This document shows positions 17,862 through 26,009 of a DNA stretch of 64,000 bases, one piece after another. The notes beneath the pieces are model-generated. The model worked only from the letters and a program-made list of their open reading frames with translations, ran no database searches and was not told the origin of the DNA. Origin of the DNA: Bacteroidota bacterium (GTDB lineage: Bacteria > Bacteroidota > Bacteroidia > NS11-12g > UBA9320); NCBI GenBank assembly GCA_016124755.1, contig WGNA01000005.1, forward strand, positions 114,684 through 178,683, given 5' to 3'. Position numbers and translations under genes: made by a program. Each line of letters opens with the position of its first letter. Positions within the stretch are counted from its first letter, which is position 1.

Positions 17862-18068
17862 CTTGCTCAACAACGTATCTGATAATAAACCAGACAATTC
17901 TTTTTAAAAAATCAACATATCAGGAGTATAATTCAATATCTTAAATTACAATTTCAAAAACCCCTGATAAAGTTCTCACAACAGACACAACACATTATTG
18001 ACTTAATTAACAACCCGCTTTAAATTATTAATTGAAGTTGTTAAAGTTCATAATTAAAAAAATATAAA
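17862..18068 (+). other. Intergenic gap between two operon-like blocks; imperfect inverted repeat
   Basis: This 207-base A/T-rich stretch is the longest gap in the glycan locus. TATCAGGAG (17918-17926) and CCCCTGATA (17961-17969) pair at 8 of 9 positions. No T-tract follows, so this is not a clear terminator. TTG at 17998 and TAAATTAT at 18021, 20 bases apart, give a weak match to the Bacteroidota TTG/TAnnTTTG promoter layout. This gap is where a second transcript would most plausibly start. Confidence 0.35.
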
Positions 18069-18887
18069 ATGACTAAAGAAGAGTATGTTAAAGCCAAAAT
18101 TGAAGCTGGACATTTAATTCATGAATCAGACGGAATTTGGTGGGAAACAACTAAGAAAGGTTATTGTAACACAGCCATTTTATACGATGAGGTAGATCCC
18201 CGCAAATCAAAGCCGGCCTTTGGTAAATCGTATATAGGTTACAGTCATAGAATTCCGGAAGGAAGGACTGCCACCGGTGTCTGGCTTCCGTTCGTTATGG
18301 GCGAAGAAGGTATTAATTCCTGGTCGCTTGAAGGTTTACAAAGTGGTAACCGGCGCAGACGAATCAAAAAAGGATTAAAATTCAACGAGGTAAAACTGAT
18401 CACGGATTTGTCGGAACACAAGGAAGCCATTTCTAGAATTCTGAAATCAACTGCCATTCGGAACGGACACGGAAATCCTCCTGAATATTATGATATGGAT
18501 AAGTCTTCCTGGTGGAATACGATTCAAAAAGTAGCGAAGTACACCGAATTCTGGTGTGCCTTTCAGGAAGGCGAACTAGCCGGGTATATCTGCCTTCACG
18601 TAATGGGAGACCGGGTTATTGTTGACGGGGTAAAAAGCGATACCGATATGCTTCCGAATTGTCCGACAGACGCAATCATTTATTCCATGTTAATTGATTT
18701 GAGAAGCCGTGGTGGAATTAAGGAAATGTGGTACGGAGGTAAAAGCAATCGCCCGAGTCTTGATGAGTTTAAAACAAGTTACGGTTTTGAAGTAAAAGAG
18801 ATTCCCTACACCACCCGCTTACTGGGAGGTTATTTGCCATTACCAAAATTCGTTGAGTCCTTTATTAAACGACGCGACGATCAATAG
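18069..18887 (+). CDS. GNAT/FemAB-like acyltransferase
   Basis: This 272-residue protein has no membrane segment. The C-terminal half matches the FemAB/GNAT double-domain pattern: FWCAFQEGELAGYICLHVMGDRVIVDG, then DAIIYSMLIDLRSRGGIKEMWYGG and SLDEFKTSYGFEVKEI. Such enzymes add an amino acid or acyl group to an amine. It follows the intergenic gap and precedes a second FemAB-type gene, suggesting N-acylation of an amino sugar of the glycan. The donor (aminoacyl-tRNA, acyl-CoA or other) cannot be read from sequence. Confidence 0.65.
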   Translation: MTKEEYVKAKIEAGHLIHESDGIWWETTKKGYCNTAILYDEVDPRKSKPAFGKSYIGYSHRIPEGRTATGVWLPFVMGEEGINSWSLEGLQSGNRRRRIKKGLKFNEVKLITDLSEHKEAISRILKSTAIRNGHGNPPEYYDMDKSSWWNTIQKVAKYTEFWCAFQEGELAGYICLHVMGDRVIVDGVKSDTDMLPNCPTDAIIYSMLIDLRSRGGIKEMWYGGKSNRPSLDEFKTSYGFEVKEIPYTTRLLGGYLPLPKFVESFIKRRDDQ

Positions 18888-18924
18888 TGAAAAGCCAGAA
18901 TAAGGATAAAGAGTCAAACATAAA

Positions 18925-19887
18925 ATGAGCTTTACTTACCGGGCTGTAAAGGGATCTGAATGTTGGTCCGATCCTAATCTCGAGAACTTTCTTCTCGGCA
19001 ATGGAAGGGTTTTTCAGACACTTAATTTTCTCTCCGTCTTTAAAGACAAACTAATCATTTCGATTTGCGAAAAAGAAGAGAAAATTATTGGGGCCTTGCC
19101 ATTTGTAATAATGACCAAGAACAAAGTTAAGGGCGCACATATACCGCCTTACGCACACGTTCATGGTCCGGTTCTCGATCCAACTTTCTACGACAATTAC
19201 ATTGAAATTTTAGAAGGCATTTTAAAACTGGCTCCGCCGGTACCATTGGTGGAATTTAAGGTACCTGTTCCAAATCAGGATATTATTCCTTTTAATGAAT
19301 TAGGTGCTAAGGTTTTTGCGACGCAGACGCATCTGGTTCAGAAGGATGTGAAGTACGGTCTGGAAGTAATTCATTCCTCAAAGAGAAGATATCTCAAAAA
19401 ATTATTGGCTCTTTTGGAGAACGGCACACTTGTACTTAAAGAAGGCAGGGAATGCATAGAAGATCTGATTTTTTTGCAGGACGAAACGGCTAAAAGAAAT
19501 AATTTCAGATCAAATCTGCCGACGATCCGAAAAATAATTTCGTCACTTAACGAGAATCAGTACTATTGTTTTGTGCTGTACACCAAAGAAGGTAAACCAC
19601 TATCGGGTGCGTATTGTCCGCATGATAACGAGTTTGCTTATCACCTCATAAATGCTTCCGTAAACGACGATGATAATTTGCTGAATAAATCCAATATTTT
19701 AACAACTTATCTTGCTGTAAGCCGTGCCATCGACAAAGGTATCGGCTTTGATTTCGAGGGGAGCAACATTAGTGGTATTGCCGGTTTTTACCGAATGATG
19801 GGTGGAGTACCAACATGCTTTTACAGAATTGAAATAGCGAAAAACTTTATTGGTAAATTATATTTTGCTCTAAAGTATTTTTTTTAA
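18925..19887 (+). CDS. FemAB-family GNAT acyltransferase
   Basis: The 320-residue protein shows the typical FemAB close: FVLYTKEGKPLSGAYCPHD, YHLINASVNDDDNLLNKSNILTTY (its central part), and FDFEGSNISGIAGFYRMMGG. The FDFEGS...FYRMMGG block is the most diagnostic. It lies 37 bases after the first acyltransferase. It is unlikely to build a peptidoglycan bridge in this setting; modification of a glycan amino group is more plausible. Its tail is A/T-rich and it is followed by a 39-base gap. Confidence 0.75.
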   Translation: MSFTYRAVKGSECWSDPNLENFLLGNGRVFQTLNFLSVFKDKLIISICEKEEKIIGALPFVIMTKNKVKGAHIPPYAHVHGPVLDPTFYDNYIEILEGILKLAPPVPLVEFKVPVPNQDIIPFNELGAKVFATQTHLVQKDVKYGLEVIHSSKRRYLKKLLALLENGTLVLKEGRECIEDLIFLQDETAKRNNFRSNLPTIRKIISSLNENQYYCFVLYTKEGKPLSGAYCPHDNEFAYHLINASVNDDDNLLNKSNILTTYLAVSRAIDKGIGFDFEGSNISGIAGFYRMMGGVPTCFYRIEIAKNFIGKLYFALKYFF

Positions 19888-19926
19888 TAGAATAAAAGGA
19901 ATAACTCAAATCTAAAAAACAAAAAT

Positions 19927-21081
19927 TTGAGATCTCAGTCAACTTTAAAGATCTGCCATGTAACAAGTATGCACGACTGGCAGGACGACCGGATATTTCA
20001 ACGTGCTTGCGTGGGTATGGCTCGTTTCGGCCATGAAGTACATCTGGTCGCGATAAAGGATGAAGATTCAAAGGAATCCGAATTTATTTCACGGGGTGTA
20101 CACATTCATCTCACACCGAGACGACAAGGGTGGAAAAGAAGATGGTTCTGTTCTATCGATGTTATTAATAAAGCCATTGAACTGAATGCAGACATCTATC
20201 ATTTTCACGATCCGGATTTGCTGCCACATGTAAATAAATTAAAAAAGAATTGTCCCAAATCTGCCGTAATATATGACATCCATGAGAATTATGCCGGCCG
20301 TTTTGCCGACTGGGGTTTACCTGCATTTTTAGGAAACTGGTTCCGTCGATATGAAATCCGAAAAATAAATAGTATAGACGGGATTACGGTTGTTTCAGAG
20401 TCAATGAAAGGGCTTTTTAAAGATGCCAAAGTTCCGGTGGAAGTTACCCGAAACTCGGCTGATTTACACCGACTCAAAGAGATTAACTTCGACGAAAAAA
20501 CCGAAGACGGAGGCGCTCCGGTAATTGTAACATCCGGCTCTCATTCACATGCCAGAAACTGTCTTCAAACAGTTCAGGCAATACCCTTTACCAAGGGGCC
20601 AAACGATATAAAACCCATCTTTCAGTTTGTTGGTCGGTATATGGGTAATATTAAAGATGAGATGATCGAACAATCCAAAAAAGATTCGACTGAGGATCAG
20701 TTGCAACTTGATGGAATGATTCCATGGGATGAAAATTTTAAACGAATTGCCAGGGCATTTTGCGGTTGCGTGTTTTATGAAGATAATCCGAACAATCGTG
20801 TGGGAGTTCCGAACAGATTATTCGAATATATGTACTGCGGATTGCCGGTAGTGGTTTCGAATTTTCCGGAATTGAAAGCAATTGTTGATGACGCAGATTG
20901 CGGTTTGATTGTCGATTCTGAAGATCCGAAATCCATCGGACAAGCCCTTTCAACCTTGCTTTCTGATCCCGTTCGAAGTAAACAAATGGGCGAAAATGGG
21001 AAAGAGGCATTGGCAAAAAAATACGGCTATCATGTTGATCTTGAGAAACTGAATGCATTCTATTTATCCCTCTTGAATTAA
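19927..21081 (+). CDS. Glycosyltransferase family 4 protein
   Basis: This 384-residue GT-B enzyme shows DIYHFHDPDLLP near residue 80, IYDIHENYAGRF near residue 117, GSHSHARN at the linker region, and a C-terminal donor-binding block VPNRLFEYMYCGLPVVVSNFPE near residue 295. It should transfer one sugar of the repeat unit from a nucleotide donor on the cytoplasmic face of the membrane. The start is a TTG at 19927. It begins a block with the C5-epimerase homologue and a second GT4. Confidence 0.85.
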   Translation: MRSQSTLKICHVTSMHDWQDDRIFQRACVGMARFGHEVHLVAIKDEDSKESEFISRGVHIHLTPRRQGWKRRWFCSIDVINKAIELNADIYHFHDPDLLPHVNKLKKNCPKSAVIYDIHENYAGRFADWGLPAFLGNWFRRYEIRKINSIDGITVVSESMKGLFKDAKVPVEVTRNSADLHRLKEINFDEKTEDGGAPVIVTSGSHSHARNCLQTVQAIPFTKGPNDIKPIFQFVGRYMGNIKDEMIEQSKKDSTEDQLQLDGMIPWDENFKRIARAFCGCVFYEDNPNNRVGVPNRLFEYMYCGLPVVVSNFPELKAIVDDADCGLIVDSEDPKSIGQALSTLLSDPVRSKQMGENGKEALAKKYGYHVDLEKLNAFYLSLLN

Positions 21082-21112
21082 TGCAGATCTTTTAATCGCA
21101 GAAAATATTTAA

Positions 21113-22042
21113 ATGAATATTCGTCACACCTGGGAAAAATTTAAACCTTACCTCTCTTCCGGTTTTAATTATTGGCGATCTGCTGATAAAGAAAAATATG
21201 TGATTCAGGATTCTCTCGGTCCATTTTTCGGAATGCGACTTCAGGATCGGCTTGAAGATGGACATTACGATCTGTTTGATGAGGAAGGTTTACCGGTTCG
21301 TTTACACAACAAGGAAACCTACAGGAGTTGGAGCACTATATTTTCGTATTCCTTCGCCCGATACGAACAATATCTTCAAACGGGGAACAAAGATCATTTG
21401 ATTCCCATGCGCAATACATTTAAGCATATTGTGGAGTCCGGAGTGAGAACAGATTACAACGGACTTGTTTTTCCGCACCACAATATACTCTCGGCCATGA
21501 ATCAAGGAGAGGCTCTTTCTGTGATTGCGCGTTTATACGAAGTGGATAAAGACGAAAAATTGCTCGAAGTGGTTCCGGCTATTTTACATCCGTATTCTGT
21601 GAATGTAAAAGACGGCGGAGTTCGGGGACAGTTTTTAAATCACCCGAAAATTTCGTGGTTCGAGGAGTTGGCAGAGTTGCCCGGAAAACACATTCTCAAC
21701 GGAATGAATTATTCACTTTTAGGCTTATACGAAATTCATAAAGCAACGAATCAATTTCCAAAAGCGGAAGAATTGTTTAACGAAGGAATTACTAATCTCA
21801 AAAAAGCGCTGCCCCTTTTTGACAATGGTTATTGGTCTAATTACTGGTTCGATGACGTTGCTCCGCATTACATTGCCAGCGTGATGTATCACAATTTGCA
21901 CATTCGCCAACTCGAGTATTTCGCAGCTGTTTTAAATGATGATGTTCTATCCAGATACAGAGATTTATTTATCAGATACCAGCAAAACCCGGTGAATCGA
22001 ATAAAAGCGGGCATAACAATTTTTAAATCCAAAATCGGGTAA
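21113..22042 (+). CDS. D-glucuronyl C5-epimerase homologue
   Basis: This 309-residue protein matches the C-terminal catalytic domain of heparosan/heparan D-glucuronyl C5-epimerases. SAMNQGEALSVIARLYE near residue 123 corresponds to the family's Gly-rich Gln-Gly block. ILNGMNYSLLGLYEIHKAT near residue 190 aligns with the animal LNGFMYSLIGLYDLKET, and LPLFDNGYWSNYWFDD followed by YHNLHIRQLEY aligns with the animal LPLYDTGS...YHTTHINQL. Tyr residues in the last two blocks are retained. No signal peptide is evident, so it should act in the cytoplasm before export. It sits between two GT4 genes and overlaps the second by one base. Converting GlcA to IdoA is the family activity; the substrate here is inferred. 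Confidence 0.85.
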   Translation: MNIRHTWEKFKPYLSSGFNYWRSADKEKYVIQDSLGPFFGMRLQDRLEDGHYDLFDEEGLPVRLHNKETYRSWSTIFSYSFARYEQYLQTGNKDHLIPMRNTFKHIVESGVRTDYNGLVFPHHNILSAMNQGEALSVIARLYEVDKDEKLLEVVPAILHPYSVNVKDGGVRGQFLNHPKISWFEELAELPGKHILNGMNYSLLGLYEIHKATNQFPKAEELFNEGITNLKKALPLFDNGYWSNYWFDDVAPHYIASVMYHNLHIRQLEYFAAVLNDDVLSRYRDLFIRYQQNPVNRIKAGITIFKSKIG

Positions 22043-23220
22043 TGAAAATATTATTTATCGCCGGTGGATATCCGACACCTGATAAGACTTTCCGCGGAAT
22101 TTTTAATGCCCGTGCGGTTAAAGCTCTATCGAAAGAGGCGGAAGTAATTGTTTGTCATTATCGCTATTGGCGTCCCGGAAGAAAGTTCGTTGAAAAGTCT
22201 GTCGGTTCCGAAGGCAATACCATATATGTTTTGGCATTACCCTGGATCCCAGTGAGCAATGCATTTATCAATGCCTGGCAGCACATGGTTTGGGCATATT
22301 TATCGGGCATATTATTAAAACGTCAGTTAAAGAGTTGGAATCCGGATGTGGTTCATTCGGTAAATTTAGAGATGGCCCTTATTGGGAAAAGGGTTTCCAA
22401 AAAATTAAAATCGGCGCATTTTTCACAGGTTACCGGAAGTGACATCATACATTTCATTCCGGCTATTGAGAAGTACTGGCCCTTAAAAATGCACTGGAGA
22501 ACTGGGATTAATGCCATCATTTGCAACTCCAGAAATTTAGAATCTATCGTTAAAAAACGCTATCCTGAATGTGCAGTGTTTACTTGTTACCGGGGTGTTG
22601 ATTGTGAAGTTTTCAATTCTGAGAATCGCAAAACTGAGCGAACTGCGAGAAAGCAATTCCTTTTTCTTGGAGGATTCAGCAACCGAAAAGGTTCGGGTCT
22701 GGGCACAGACCTCAAAGGCGGAGAGTTCTTGAAAGAGCTCTGGTCTGCGTTGGATCAGCTTCCGGATTTTGATGCGGATATAAAAATTGGCGGACCCGAA
22801 AGTCGTTCAGGTGCTACTACTGAATGGAGAGATACTCTTCAAAAACCCGAAAATGTTGATTTGATCGGAGATATGGATCCGGCAACGATTCCATCAGTTA
22901 TGAAAAAATCAGACATCTTGCTTCTCCCGAGCCGTTCAGAAGGATTGCCCAATGTTGTAGTGGAAGCCATGGCAAGCGGGATGTATGTAATTGCCAGTGA
23001 CGTAGGTGGAGTTTCCGAAATAATTACCTCGAAAAATACCGGAACTGTGCTGCCGTCCACTGATCGTAACGCATGGATCGAAGCAATGAAAGAAGGGGCT
23101 TCCGGGAAATTAGATTTGGATTTGATTGGCAGTGAAGCACGAAAATTTATTGAAATCAATTTCAACAGTTCAACATACGGAAATCGATTAATCCATATTT
23201 ACACGACGAATATTAAATGA
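22042..23220 (+). CDS. Glycosyltransferase family 4 protein
   Basis: This 392-residue GT-B enzyme shows the N-terminal LFIAGGYPTPDKTFRGIFNARAVKAL and, near residue 290, LLLPSRSEGLPNVVVEAMASG, the donor-binding signature of family GT4. The C5-epimerase gene ends where this gene starts (one-base overlap). The pair may handle the same uronic acid-containing unit. The stop overlaps the WecB-like gene by ATGA. Confidence 0.87.
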   Translation: MKILFIAGGYPTPDKTFRGIFNARAVKALSKEAEVIVCHYRYWRPGRKFVEKSVGSEGNTIYVLALPWIPVSNAFINAWQHMVWAYLSGILLKRQLKSWNPDVVHSVNLEMALIGKRVSKKLKSAHFSQVTGSDIIHFIPAIEKYWPLKMHWRTGINAIICNSRNLESIVKKRYPECAVFTCYRGVDCEVFNSENRKTERTARKQFLFLGGFSNRKGSGLGTDLKGGEFLKELWSALDQLPDFDADIKIGGPESRSGATTEWRDTLQKPENVDLIGDMDPATIPSVMKKSDILLLPSRSEGLPNVVVEAMASGMYVIASDVGGVSEIITSKNTGTVLPSTDRNAWIEAMKEGASGKLDLDLIGSEARKFIEINFNSSTYGNRLIHIYTTNIK

Positions 23221-24275
23221 AAAAAATATTTACCATTGTCGGAGCCAGACCACAGTTTGTGAAGGCCGCTGTTGTTTCAAGAGTGATTCATTCTACTCCG
23301 GATATTGAAGAAATTCTGGTGCATACCGGGCAGCACTTCGATAAAAATATGTCGGATATTTTTTTCGAAGAAATGGAAATTCCGAAACCCAATTATTCTC
23401 TGGGAATAAACAGCATGAGCCATGGCCAGATGACAGGTGCTATGCTCGGTGAATTAGAGAAGCTGATGTTGGAGGAAAAGCCCGATACTGTATTGGTATA
23501 CGGCGACACGAACTCCACACTCGCCGGAGCATTAGCTGCCATCAAACTTCACATTCCGATTGCTCACGTTGAGGCCGGACTTCGGTCTTTCAATATGCAA
23601 ATGCCGGAAGAGATTAATCGCATTTTAACGGATCGCGTGAGTACCTGGTTGTTCTGTCCCACTCAAACGGCTGTCGACAATCTGAAGACTGAGAATTTTT
23701 CTAATGGGATTTACCTGACCGGGGACGTAATGTTTGATGCTGCGCGGTACTACTACCCAAAACGAAAAAGGCCGGAAATTTCCGGGATTCAGGAAGGGGA
23801 ATACATCCTTGGTACGATACACCGTGAAGAGAATACGAAGAACACCGAAAACCTTAAAAGAATAATTGATGCAATTAATCATGTGCATCAAAACATAAAA
23901 CCGGTAGTTGTTCCCATGCATCCGGGAACGATGAAGAAAATTAAGGATCTGGACATCAGAATTGATTTTCACATGATTCCACCGGTTAGCTATTTTGAAA
24001 TGATTTGGTTGATTGACAACTGCAAATTGGTTGTTACCGACAGTGGCGGCTTGCAAAAAGAAGCGTATTTCTTTAATAAATTCTGTGTAACGATGCGGGA
24101 ACAAACTGAGTGGATTGAACTGGTTGAAAACGGGGTTAATAAAATTTGCGGAACCGATTCAAACATGATTTTAGACGCGATCGGGTCTTTTATGACTGCT
24201 GAATTTAAAGGTGTCGCAGGCATTTACGGAGATGCTCATGCGGGATCAAAAATTATTGCTGAATTGCTGAAGTGA
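23217..24275 (+). CDS. wecB: UDP-N-acetylglucosamine 2-epimerase (non-hydrolysing), WecB/WbpI type
   Basis: This 352-residue enzyme has IVGARPQFVKAAVV at the N-terminus, VLVHTGQHFDKNMS, VYGDTNSTLAG, HVEAGLRSF and TDSGGLQKEA, all strongly conserved in non-hydrolysing 2-epimerases. It interconverts UDP-GlcNAc and UDP-ManNAc; WbpI homologues act on the diacetamido-uronic acid form. It is distinct from the NeuC copy at 619, which begins with the hydrolysing-type motif. It overlaps both neighbours by 4 bases. With the WlbA-like gene at 33700, a ManNAc-uronate type sugar is possible. Confidence 0.9.
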   Translation: MKKIFTIVGARPQFVKAAVVSRVIHSTPDIEEILVHTGQHFDKNMSDIFFEEMEIPKPNYSLGINSMSHGQMTGAMLGELEKLMLEEKPDTVLVYGDTNSTLAGALAAIKLHIPIAHVEAGLRSFNMQMPEEINRILTDRVSTWLFCPTQTAVDNLKTENFSNGIYLTGDVMFDAARYYYPKRKRPEISGIQEGEYILGTIHREENTKNTENLKRIIDAINHVHQNIKPVVVPMHPGTMKKIKDLDIRIDFHMIPPVSYFEMIWLIDNCKLVVTDSGGLQKEAYFFNKFCVTMREQTEWIELVENGVNKICGTDSNMILDAIGSFMTAEFKGVAGIYGDAHAGSKIIAELLK

Positions 24276-25069
24276 AGATCATTTTATCACACGACGTAGA
24301 TCACCTAAACTGGAAAGAACATTATTTCCGTGATCTGTATCTCCCTGGGACACTCTACAGAAATACCCGCGCTCTTCTTAACGGAAGTATCGACATTAAA
24401 CTTTATATAAAAAGACTTCGGTTACGCGGCAACATAAACAGCCTTTCAGACCTGGTTAAATTTTACGAGCAAAAAGAATTAAAAGCCACCTTCTTTTTCG
24501 GTATGGCCAACGCGCTGAAACTTTCTTACCATCACAAAGAAGCCGCTCCCTGGATTAAAATGCTCATCGAAAACGGACATGATGTGGGTGTTCATGGAAT
24601 CGAAGTTAAAAACGGAAAAAATATTAAGTACGAATACGAAAGCTTTAAGCAATTAAGTGGATTAGAAAGTTTTGGAATCCGTACACATTATTTAAGACTT
24701 TCAGGTTACACTTACTCGCAATTCGAGCAGGAAGGATACACATTTGATTCGTCTGTACAGGGCTTATTCTTCCCGTTTAAAATAGGTTCCATGTGGGAGA
24801 TTCCAATTTCCATAATGGATGCAAGCCTCGTGAAAAATTTTATGACCAATCTCAACGAGGAAGAATGGAAATCCAAATCTCAGAACGTATTAGAATCTGC
24901 CGAAAAGATGGGACTTCCGTATTTCGTAATTAATGTACACGACAACTATTTATCACCCGAGTACAACACCATAAAAAGTTGGTATGTAAACCTCGTTGAA
25001 GATTTACAAAACAAGGGCTACGAGTTCATTACATTCAAAGAGGCGGTTGCCGAATTACAGTCTAAATAA
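24272..25069 (+). CDS. Polysaccharide deacetylase-like (NodB-fold) protein
   Basis: This 265-residue protein opens with ILSHDVDHLNW, an Asp-Val-Asp-His version of the NodB metal site. ATFFFGMA near residue 71 and GHDVGVHGIEVK near residue 107 (the HxxxH-type position is reduced to His-Gly-Ile-Glu) follow, then VINVHDNYL late. The start is a GTG overlapping wecB by GTGA. It is a second, unlike NodB-type enzyme in the locus besides the one at 14774. A role in N-deacetylating a precursor or polymer is probable; the exact substrate is unknown. Confidence 0.75.
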   Translation: MKIILSHDVDHLNWKEHYFRDLYLPGTLYRNTRALLNGSIDIKLYIKRLRLRGNINSLSDLVKFYEQKELKATFFFGMANALKLSYHHKEAAPWIKMLIENGHDVGVHGIEVKNGKNIKYEYESFKQLSGLESFGIRTHYLRLSGYTYSQFEQEGYTFDSSVQGLFFPFKIGSMWEIPISIMDASLVKNFMTNLNEEEWKSKSQNVLESAEKMGLPYFVINVHDNYLSPEYNTIKSWYVNLVEDLQNKGYEFITFKEAVAELQSK

Positions 25070-25087
25070 GTAATTGAGTCTTTTTAT

Positions 25088-25936
25088 ATGCGCGTATTAA
25101 TTTTTGGCGGTTCAGGAAATCTCGGATCTCGTTTGGTAAAACGATTTATGGAGATGGGCTACGAAGTTGGTGTAGGAATTAGAAGTATTGAGAAAATACA
25201 GGATCCGGCGATTAAAAAATATTCGGTTAATCTTGAAAATGAATCTCAGATTCAAAAAGCATTGCAAGATTTTCAACCCGATGTAGTGATCAATGCCTCT
25301 TACATTCAATATGCTCCGGCCATTGTTAAAATGAGCGAAGGAGTAAATTCCATCAAGCATTTCATTTTTACCGGAAGTATGGGCGTTTTTACAAAACTTC
25401 CCTCCGGTTCTGCAGATCTGAAAAGAGAAGCAGAAGCAATACTCCGGGATTCCAAACAACCTTTTACCGTGATAAGACCTACCATGATTTATGGTCATGC
25501 GAAGGATATGAATATTTCGAAGCTTGCACGATCATTTAAAAAATTCCCGTTTTTTCCGATCATAGGTTCCGGAAATGCGAAAATTCAACCCATCAATATC
25601 GGTGATCTGGTTGAATCATTTGCATCGGTTGTTCTGAAGCCTGAACATTTCGGTAATTTTTATTGTGTAGGTTGTCTTGAGCCAATCACCAACCGGGAAC
25701 TATTTGAAATTGTGAGAGCTAAAACCGGTGCAAAAACAAGATTTATTTCTATTCCCGGCAAGCTGATTTGGTTGGTCATTAAAACATTGGCAATTATTAA
25801 GATTAAAATCATTAGTGAGGAGCAACTGAAAAGATTCTCCGAAGACAAAAGCCTGGCTAATAATGATTTTAAATCACTCACAAACCGTGATCCGCTGACT
25901 TTTGAAGAAGGTTGTGAATTTTTGAAAACACTGTAA
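25088..25936 (+). CDS. NAD-dependent epimerase/dehydratase-like SDR, atypical active site
   Basis: This 282-residue protein has a good Rossmann start, LIFGGSGNLGSRLVKRFMEMG, and FTGSMGVFTKL at the active-site strand. The Tyr-xxx-Lys of extended SDRs reads Ser-Ala-Asp-Leu-Lys: Lys is kept but Tyr is absent. VIRPTMIYG and PINIGDLVE fit the extended-SDR fold. It precedes a WbuB-like glycosyltransferase and a WecA-like initiating transferase, an order common in this kind of locus, where the SDR is often a sugar epimerase. The missing Tyr makes the usual chemistry doubtful. Confidence 0.7.
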   Translation: MRVLIFGGSGNLGSRLVKRFMEMGYEVGVGIRSIEKIQDPAIKKYSVNLENESQIQKALQDFQPDVVINASYIQYAPAIVKMSEGVNSIKHFIFTGSMGVFTKLPSGSADLKREAEAILRDSKQPFTVIRPTMIYGHAKDMNISKLARSFKKFPFFPIIGSGNAKIQPINIGDLVESFASVVLKPEHFGNFYCVGCLEPITNRELFEIVRAKTGAKTRFISIPGKLIWLVIKTLAIIKIKIISEEQLKRFSEDKSLANNDFKSLTNRDPLTFEEGCEFLKTL

Positions 25937-26009
25937 CAACTTCTGAAAATACTCCCCTCCCATTTGTTCGGCTTGTGCATGTTAAAGTAAGTCGAAATTT
26001 ACAGCATCA

